Of a stretch of 64,000 nt of DNA, positions 58,238 to 64,000 are shown one piece after another. Positions within the stretch are counted from its first letter, which is position 1. The number at the start of each line of letters is the position of its first letter. A program made the position numbers and the translations under genes. The notes beneath the pieces are model-generated. The model did no database searches and was not told the DNA's origin. It saw nothing but the letters and a program-made list of their open reading frames with translations. Origin of the DNA: Spirosoma oryzae (GTDB lineage Bacteria > Bacteroidota > Bacteroidia > Cytophagales > Spirosomataceae). The stretch is taken from NCBI RefSeq assembly GCF_003002825.1, contig NZ_PVTE01000019.1, positions 34,697 through 98,696 on the forward strand. The letters run 5' to 3'.

Positions 58238-60601
58238 ATGCGCTATTCACAACACCTTCACAAAACAATGCTAGGTAGCCTGGTATCACGCTTAACGCAT
58301 CGCAATTCAGAACCCCAGACAACCGCGCCCCCAGCTGATAAAGACAAACTCGTTAAAGTAAGCGAGAAGGTTACCAGCGTTATCGATCAGAGTAACTACC
58401 TGAGCCGCGACCTGAGCTGGCTTAAGTTCAACGAACGTGTGCTCGATCAGGCCCGCGAGCGGCAGGCTCCGCTGCGCAACCGGACGATCATGGAACGGCT
58501 AAAGTTCCTGGCCATCTCTGCCTCGAACCTCGACGAGTTTTTCATGATTCGCGTGGGTAGCCTGTATAACTACCTCGACTACCACAAGCAACGGGTCGAT
58601 TATTCGGGTCTGCGCGAAGTGCCGTTCCGCAAGGCGTTACTGTCAGCGGCTCAACAGTTCGTGCGCGATCAGCAGCAGGTATTCAACGAAGAGCTGTTGC
58701 CGCATTTTGTCGAGAACGGCCTTCAGCTCACTGACTTCGAAAACCTGACGGCCGACGAACAGGCGGAAGCCACCGACTTTTTCGATAAGGCGATCTATCC
58801 CACGCTGACACCGATGCTGTATGACTACACGCATACGTTCCCGGTGCTGCTGGCCAAGGTATTGATCTTCGGTGTGGTCACGCATAACAACGAAGCGGCC
58901 AATCTGCAAAGCCTGCGCCCGGAAGACGAAGACAGTCGGCAGCGGCTCTCCTTCGTACAGATTCCCGCCAACCTGCCCCGTTTCCTGACGTTCGAACGCG
59001 ACGACGTTGTCCTGTTCCTGCCCATCGAAGAGGTGGTCCGACACAATATCAAAAAACTGTATCGCAACGTCGAAATCGAGTCGGTCAACCTGTTTCGCAT
59101 TACGCGGAATGGTGATTTTACGCTCGAAGAAAACGATGACGACGAAGTCGACTTTATCGACGAAGTCCGGCAGAAGATCAAGAATCGGCGGTTGGGCCGG
59201 GTGACGCGCGTTGAGGTGCAGACCGACTGCAACGGCAACGAAGGCGCTTCCTGGATGATGAACCTGCTGAAAAAGCGGTGGGAAATCGATGAGTTGAACG
59301 TGTTTGAGTCAGCCACGCTGCTGGATTTTACGTCGCTCTGGCAGATCATCGGCAATCCGGAATTCAAAGACGACATGCCGAGTCAGCATCCGCCGGTACA
59401 GCCGATGGGCATCAATCGCGAGAAGAACGACGACATTTTCGAGACGATCAAGCAGCGCGACATCCTGCTGCATCACCCGTACAACAACTTCGAGCCGGTT
59501 CTGCAACTGCTGGAACAGGCGGCAGAAGATCCGAACGTACTGGCCATCAAGATCACGGTTTACCGACTGGCCAAACGGTCGCGGGTGACGGAAGCCTTGC
59601 TGAAAGCCGCCGAAAACGGCAAGCACGTATCGGTACTGTTCGAGGTCAAAGCCCGTTTCGACGAAGAAAACAACATTCGCGAAGCCCAGCGGCTACAGAA
59701 AGCCGGCTGCTTCGTGATCTACGGCATCAGCCGCTACAAAACGCACACAAAGCTGTTACTGGTGGTGCGCAACGAAGGTAGCCGGGTAGTGCGCTACGCC
59801 CACATGGCGACAGGTAACTACAACGAAGATACGTCGAGACTGTACACCGACATTGGTTTGCTGACGACCAACGAGACGTACACACACGACATCTCGGAGT
59901 TCTTCAACGTTATCACCGGTCACTCGCTGCCCAACGAATACAACTACCTGATTACGGCCCCGCGCGACATGCGCGATCAGCTGATTCGCCTGATACAGAC
60001 CGAGGCCGAACACGCCCGGCGTGGCCTGACAAGCGGTATCTGCATCAAGGTCAACTCGCTGGAAGACAAGCAGGTGATTGACGAACTGTACAAAGCGTCG
60101 CAGGCGGGTGTACCGATCCGACTAATCGTACGAAGTATCTGCTGTTTGCGGCCGAAGCGGGCTGGCCTGAGCGAAAACATCAGCGTCCGGTCGATCGTCG
60201 GTGATTTTTTGGAGCATACCCGCGTCTATTACTTCCACAACAACGGTGACCCGAAAGTATACGGGGGTAGTGCCGACGTAATGGTTCGCAGCTTCGACCG
60301 GCGTATCGAATCGCTGTTTTATCTCGCCAACGACCGGGTAAAACAACAGGCTATTCTGATTCTACAGGATAACCTGCGCGACAACGTCAACGCATACGAG
60401 CTGATGGAAGACGGCAACTTCAAAAAATGTGAGGTTGGCGAGAATGAACAGCCGGTGAATATTCACGAGCGTTTTTTCGAGGTTACGGAGAAAGACGCCA
60501 TGGAAGCCCGTCTGTTCGAGACCGAGCAAAAACCGACCGACGTTGCCCAGCTCGAAGACGAGTATCAGGAAAACGCGGAACGCGCCATCGCGAACATATA
60601 A
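58238..60601 (+). CDS. ppk1: polyphosphate kinase 1
   Basis: A 787-residue enzyme that polymerises ATP gamma-phosphate into polyphosphate. It has an N-terminal extension of about 45 residues, then the PPK_N domain (LSRDLSWLKFNERVLDQARE, ISASNLDEFFMIRVGSLYN). The catalytic phospho-His is H503 in RYKTHTKLLLVVRNEG, followed by RYAHMATGNYNEDTSRLYTD. VRSICCLRPKRAGLSENISV RSIVG and the C-terminal tail complete the family pattern. ATG at 58238 or at 58268 are both possible starts. The usual partner ppx is not seen here. Confidence 0.96.
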   Translation: MRYSQHLHKTMLGSLVSRLTHRNSEPQTTAPPADKDKLVKVSEKVTSVIDQSNYLSRDLSWLKFNERVLDQARERQAPLRNRTIMERLKFLAISASNLDEFFMIRVGSLYNYLDYHKQRVDYSGLREVPFRKALLSAAQQFVRDQQQVFNEELLPHFVENGLQLTDFENLTADEQAEATDFFDKAIYPTLTPMLYDYTHTFPVLLAKVLIFGVVTHNNEAANLQSLRPEDEDSRQRLSFVQIPANLPRFLTFERDDVVLFLPIEEVVRHNIKKLYRNVEIESVNLFRITRNGDFTLEENDDDEVDFIDEVRQKIKNRRLGRVTRVEVQTDCNGNEGASWMMNLLKKRWEIDELNVFESATLLDFTSLWQIIGNPEFKDDMPSQHPPVQPMGINREKNDDIFETIKQRDILLHHPYNNFEPVLQLLEQAAEDPNVLAIKITVYRLAKRSRVTEALLKAAENGKHVSVLFEVKARFDEENNIREAQRLQKAGCFVIYGISRYKTHTKLLLVVRNEGSRVVRYAHMATGNYNEDTSRLYTDIGLLTTNETYTHDISEFFNVITGHSLPNEYNYLITAPRDMRDQLIRLIQTEAEHARRGLTSGICIKVNSLEDKQVIDELYKASQAGVPIRLIVRSICCLRPKRAGLSENISVRSIVGDFLEHTRVYYFHNNGDPKVYGGSADVMVRSFDRRIESLFYLANDRVKQQAILILQDNLRDNVNAYELMEDGNFKKCEVGENEQPVNIHERFFEVTEKDAMEARLFETEQKPTDVAQLEDEYQENAERAIANI

Positions 60602-60662
60602 TCCGCTTTCTTGCATACGTTCAGGCCAGTAACGCGCTGAATGCATGAGCCATATAGACTTC

Positions 60663-60704
60663 ATGGGGTCGCACGATCTATCCGATCGTGCGACCCCATT
60701 TGTT
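60663..60704 (+). terminator. terminator after ppk1
   Basis: ATGGGGTCGCACGATC (60663-60678) pairs exactly with 60684-60699, followed by TTGTTT. Confidence 0.9.
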
Positions 60705-60789
60705 TACCCATTTATCCCCCGCTTTAGCCAGCCAGTCATTACCCCTTTTGTCGTATATTCGCCGTCTTAACCGCAATTTGTACGTCTGA

Positions 60790-62031
60790 ATGGATCGTTT
60801 TACCGGGCTCATTGGCATCGTTCTTATCCTTGGCATTGCGTTCGCGATGTCAGACAACCGCAAGGCAATTAATTTTCGTACCGTGGGCGTCGGTCTGGCG
60901 CTTCAGTTTGGGTTAGCCATATTCGTGCTCAAGACCGACCTCGGTCAGAGCCTGTTTCAAAAACTCGGCTACTATGTCGACCGGTTGCTCCAGAAAGCCA
61001 ACGTTGGTGCGGAGTTCGTTTTTTCGTCGCTGGTACGCACCGACGTGCTGACACGGGCCTTCGGTCCGGGCAACAACTTTATCTTCTTTTTCAAAGTCAT
61101 CCCGACGATCATTTTCGTGGCCGTACTGGTCAATATTTTCTACCACCTCGGCATCATGCAGCGGATCGTCGCCATCATGGCGCGGGCGATGAAAGGACTG
61201 ATGGGCGTTAGCGGAGCCGAAGCCTTATCGAACGTCGCCAGTACGTTTGTCGGACAGGTCGAAGCGCAGATCATGATTAAACCGTACCTCAACGGCATGA
61301 CCAATTCAGAGCTGCTGGCCAGCATGACGGGTTCGTTTGCCTGTATCGCCGGGGGCGTACTGGCCGTGTACATTTCGCTGGGTGTACCAGCCCCTTACCT
61401 GCTGGCAGCCAGCATTATGGCGGCACCGGGAGCCTTGGTTATCAGCAAGATCGTGATGCCCGAAACGCAGCCTTCGGAGACGCAGGGCGTGGTTAAAGTC
61501 GAAATCAAAAAAGTATACGCGAACCTGCTCGACGCGATTGCCGCCGGTGCCAGCGAGGGCCTGAAAGTTGGCCTGAACGTAGTAGCCATGCTGATCGGCT
61601 TTATCGCCCTGATCGCGCTGCTCGACAGTATCCTCTTCCGCATCGGCTTTTACATCATCGGCATCGATTTCCTGAGTCTGAATTTCCTGCTCGGCAAGGT
61701 GTTTTCAATTTTTGCCTGGGCCATGGGCGTACCGACCAAAGACATCCAGCAGGCGGGTTCGCTGATGGGGACGAAGATGGTGGTCAACGAGTTTGTCGCT
61801 TACCTCGACCTGGTGAAAATCAAGGATACGCTAAGTCCCAAGACGATCGCCATTGTCAGTTTCGCGTTGTGCGGCTTCGCCAACTTCAGCTCGATTGCCA
61901 TTCAGGTAGGTGGTATCGGCGAGCTGGCACCACAACGCCGGCGCGACCTGGCCCGGCTCGGCTTCAAGGCACTGATTTGTGGCACGTTAGCTTCCTATAT
62001 GTCGGCCACGCTGGCGGGTCTGCTATTATAG
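60790..62031 (+). CDS. CNT-family nucleoside transporter (NupC-like)
   Basis: A 413-residue inner-membrane protein of the concentrative nucleoside transporter family. Multiple membrane helices (FTGLIGIVLILGIAFAMSDN, FFFKVIPTIIFVAVLVNIFY, IASGASEGLKVGLNVVAMLI-like) and core motifs GVSGAEALSNVASTFVGQVE AQIMIKPYL, MTGSFACIAGGVLAVYISLG and TKMVVNEFVAYLDL are visible; residues of GQVEAQ and NEF bind nucleoside in known members. It imports nucleosides with H+ or Na+. It is alone between terminators with no salvage genes nearby. Confidence 0.94.
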   Translation: MDRFTGLIGIVLILGIAFAMSDNRKAINFRTVGVGLALQFGLAIFVLKTDLGQSLFQKLGYYVDRLLQKANVGAEFVFSSLVRTDVLTRAFGPGNNFIFFFKVIPTIIFVAVLVNIFYHLGIMQRIVAIMARAMKGLMGVSGAEALSNVASTFVGQVEAQIMIKPYLNGMTNSELLASMTGSFACIAGGVLAVYISLGVPAPYLLAASIMAAPGALVISKIVMPETQPSETQGVVKVEIKKVYANLLDAIAAGASEGLKVGLNVVAMLIGFIALIALLDSILFRIGFYIIGIDFLSLNFLLGKVFSIFAWAMGVPTKDIQQAGSLMGTKMVVNEFVAYLDLVKIKDTLSPKTIAIVSFALCGFANFSSIAIQVGGIGELAPQRRRDLARLGFKALICGTLASYMSATLAGLLL

Positions 62032-62068
62032 TCTACTTACCGAAAGCTTGTCTTTCTCCTGCATATCC

Positions 62069-62110
62069 TGCCCCCTGTTTTGCGACGAGTCAGCCGCCAG
62101 ACAGGGGGCA
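62069..62110. terminator. inverted repeat after the nucleoside transporter
   Basis: TGCCCCCTGT (62069-62078) pairs exactly with ACAGGGGGCA (62101-62110), loop 22 bases. No T-run follows, so function as a terminator is uncertain. Confidence 0.45.
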
Positions 62111-62188
62111 TTAAATTAGCTACCGTATAATTTATATCTAACGCTACTTTTTCGCACTGCCACGTTGTCTTAAAAACCAGTTAAGACG

Positions 62189-64000
62189 ATGCGCCGGCTC
62201 TACACGTATGGGCTTATAGCCCTCCTCCTCGGGTTACTATTCATACCAATAACCAGCCGGGCCACGCACGTTCGCGCTGGGGAAATTACCACCCGCCGGC
62301 TATCGGCCACCTCGCTTACGTACGAGATAACCCTGACCGCTTATTTTGACGAACAACGTGGCAAAAGCGCGGCTGCCGAGACAAGAGAAGTAGACTTCTG
62401 CTTCGGCGACAACTCAACCGAAAAGGTTCCCCGACTCCTCCCGATTCGCTTCTTAAACGGTGGTACATCCTCCATCAATATTTACCGTACCGTACATACA
62501 TTTCCCGCCCCAGGCACCTATACAATAGGCGCATTTATTGTCAATCGGAATAATCTAACAATTAATCTACCACCGCCAGGAAGTTCGGAGGACATTAGCT
62601 TCTATGTTTCCACAACCATATCGATTGCAACGAATCTAGGCTTGAATTCTACGCCTGTACTGCTCAACCCACCCCTTGATTCGGCGCGTGTTGGCCAGCA
62701 ATTTTGCCATAATCCGGCGGCTTATGATGCCGACGGCGACAGCCTGGCCTACCGCCTGAGCCGCCCTAAAGAAAGCACAGGCAATTGCCGTAGCCAGTTT
62801 ATCTCCAGGTACCAGGACCCGACCGTCTACAGCACGACCAGCGAATCGGGCGGCACCCCTACCTTTACCATCGACGCCAAAACCGGGCAACTTTGCTGGG
62901 ATGCGCCCAACAGGGCCGGTCAGTTTAATTTTGCCTTTATCGTGGAAGAGTGGCGGAACGGCGTCAAGATCGGTGAGGTCACCCGCGATATGCAGATCGT
63001 GGTCGTCGATCAGCCCAATCGACGGCCGCTGATCGAGGGAGCCTCGCTTTGTGTGGAAGCGGGAACGCTTATTCAGCAACCCGTCACTGCTACCGACCCC
63101 GACGGGCAGCGCGTCAGCATAACAGCCTTCGGTGGTCCGCTGAACCTGACGGCCGATGGATTGCCCTTGCCAAGTGGGCTGAGTATCAGCCCCGACTATG
63201 CACGACTTATCAACGGCGGCACGCCCCTCCCCCAGCCCGGCACAGCCACGTTTTACTGGCAGACCAACTGCAATCACGTTCGCAACCAGCCGTATGATAT
63301 TACCCTGAAAGTCAATGATATCGTACCGCGTGGCACCACGTCGCTGGTGTCGTTTGCGACGCTGAACGTACGGGTCATTGCCCCCGCCGTGCGCAACCTC
63401 AGCGGACGGGCCAGCGCCCTGGCCGGCGGGCGGGCTATTCAGCTCAACTGGGCCGCGTACACCTGCGGGCGTATCGTCGATGCCGGACTCGGACCCGATA
63501 CGACCCAACTCATCGTCTACCGACGCGAAGGCAGTTGCTCGCCCGTTCAACCACAAACCTGCACAACCGGTGTACCCGCCGGGTTGGGCTTTGTCGAGGT
63601 CGGCCGTGTGCCCTTCACCACCACCACCTTCACCGACACCACCGCCCTCCGACGCGGGGTTACCTACTCCTACGTCATCGTCGCCCGCAATCCCGGCGAC
63701 GTCAACAACGGTGGACTCAGCCTGCCTTCCCAGCAGACCTGTCTCGAACTACCCCGCCTGACGCCCGTCATCACCCAGGTCACCGTCGACTCTACCAACG
63801 AGACCCGGGGCCGCATCACCCTGCGCTGGGCCCGGCCTCTCGACCTTCGGCCCGGCGATCTGGGCGGGCCCTACCAGTACCGCATTCAGCGCGCCACCGG
63901 CCTGGCCGGTACCAACTTCACCACCATCGCCAGCATCACCACCAACCTCGACCGTAGCGTAGTCGATACCGTCTACGTCGATCAGGGTAGCTCCACCAGC
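62189..64000 (+). CDS. large secreted surface protein, N-terminal part (runs off the window)
   Basis: An ATG at 62189 opens a frame with no stop to base 64000 (604 codons). The N-terminus MRRLYTYGLIALLLGLLFIP ends in a signal peptide (TSRA), then THVRAGEITTRRLSATSLTY EITLTAYFDEQ and PKD/Ig-like strands (DADGDSLAYRL, FTIDAKTGQLCWDAPNRAGQ FNFAFIVEEW, ATDPDGQRVSITAFGG). Near the end are fibronectin-III-like repeats (AIQLNWAAY, ITLRWARPLDLRPGD). This is the usual front of a gliding-motility or T9SS type B-sorted surface protein of Cytophagales. The C-terminal sorting domain would be outside the window, so T9SS export is inferred. Confidence 0.8.
   Translation, partial: MRRLYTYGLIALLLGLLFIPITSRATHVRAGEITTRRLSATSLTYEITLTAYFDEQRGKSAAAETREVDFCFGDNSTEKVPRLLPIRFLNGGTSSINIYRTVHTFPAPGTYTIGAFIVNRNNLTINLPPPGSSEDISFYVSTTISIATNLGLNSTPVLLNPPLDSARVGQQFCHNPAAYDADGDSLAYRLSRPKESTGNCRSQFISRYQDPTVYSTTSESGGTPTFTIDAKTGQLCWDAPNRAGQFNFAFIVEEWRNGVKIGEVTRDMQIVVVDQPNRRPLIEGASLCVEAGTLIQQPVTATDPDGQRVSITAFGGPLNLTADGLPLPSGLSISPDYARLINGGTPLPQPGTATFYWQTNCNHVRNQPYDITLKVNDIVPRGTTSLVSFATLNVRVIAPAVRNLSGRASALAGGRAIQLNWAAYTCGRIVDAGLGPDTTQLIVYRREGSCSPVQPQTCTTGVPAGLGFVEVGRVPFTTTTFTDTTALRRGVTYSYVIVARNPGDVNNGGLSLPSQQTCLELPRLTPVITQVTVDSTNETRGRITLRWARPLDLRPGDLGGPYQYRIQRATGLAGTNFTTIASITTNLDRSVVDTVYVDQGSSTS

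Noticed and set aside
1..64000. tRNA, rRNA, CRISPR, prophage or insertion-sequence genes
   Set aside because: No T-loop words in intergenic gaps, no regularly spaced repeats, and no transposase, integrase or phage structural motifs in any supported gene. The nearest to mobile DNA are the intergenic repeats and toxin-antitoxin-like genes.

Overview
The window looks like chromosome of a moderately GC-rich member of the Bacteroidota, order Cytophagales, most likely Spirosomataceae (Spirosoma/Fibrella-like). This rests on the gene content (GSCFA protein, DUF1573 protein, Bacteroidota-type Mrp and NifU, PF13568-type barrel, a gliding/T9SS-style surface protein, rpsF-rpsR-rplI without ssb), on the Bacteroidota -7 promoter word TAnnTTTG in front of several genes, and on weak ribosome binding sites. 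The genus is inference. I see no tRNA, rRNA, CRISPR array, prophage or complete insertion sequence.

Layout. 1-8.2 kb: end of an alanine dehydrogenase gene, a DUF3298-type lipoprotein, a LytS/LytTR-type two-component pair, a histidine phosphatase, then a thioesterase and isochorismate synthase (menaquinone branch) separated by a nucleotidyltransferase/HEPN pair whose HEPN gene is broken; a DinB protein and two very small acidic proteins follow. 8.3-18.7 kb: a GH130 glycosidase, a large S9 peptidase, a DUF1573 protein, a HisKA/OmpR two-component pair, a beta-propeller-like lipoprotein, a TolB-like protein and a lipid-anchored alpha/beta hydrolase. 18.9-24.6 kb: a stress-like block (OmpA lipoprotein with glycine zipper, DUF2383 four-helix protein, GlgX, DUF3891, a PNPOx-fold stress protein, a copper-storage-like Cys-rich protein and a small DUF2188-like protein). 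24.9-30.0 kb: a signalling block with four receiver-domain proteins (REC-PAS-kinase hybrid, Rcp1-like receiver, NtrC-type sigma-54 activator, single receiver) around a small outer-membrane barrel. 30.0-30.9 kb is gene-free but holds a cluster of operator-like half sites and an orphan terminator. 30.9-38.5 kb: two YtxH proteins (one with 11-residue repeats), a heavy-metal RND adaptor and pump, and an OmpR/HAMP-kinase pair.

38.6-64 kb is mostly housekeeping: carbonic anhydrase, two small secreted proteins, RF3, DUF423, YggS, a coiled-coil membrane protein, S6-S18-L9, a Uma2 nuclease, GSCFA, Mrp, NifU, a DUF433/DUF5615 toxin-antitoxin-like pair, an enlarged D-Ala-D-Ala ligase, DUF2442, a phosphohexomutase, TsaE, a second alanine dehydrogenase-family gene, GyrB, PPK1, a CNT nucleoside transporter, and the first 604 codons of a large secreted surface protein that runs off the end.

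The feature I find least explained is a set of intergenic hairpins whose arms are built from short repeated words (such as CGGTTTACGG, TAGAGTTGTAAAGT, AAAATCACA, ACAGGATTACAGGATT). Most lie between co-directional neighbours, often inside apparent operons. Small toxin-antitoxin or nuclease genes are scattered singly between housekeeping genes in the same way.
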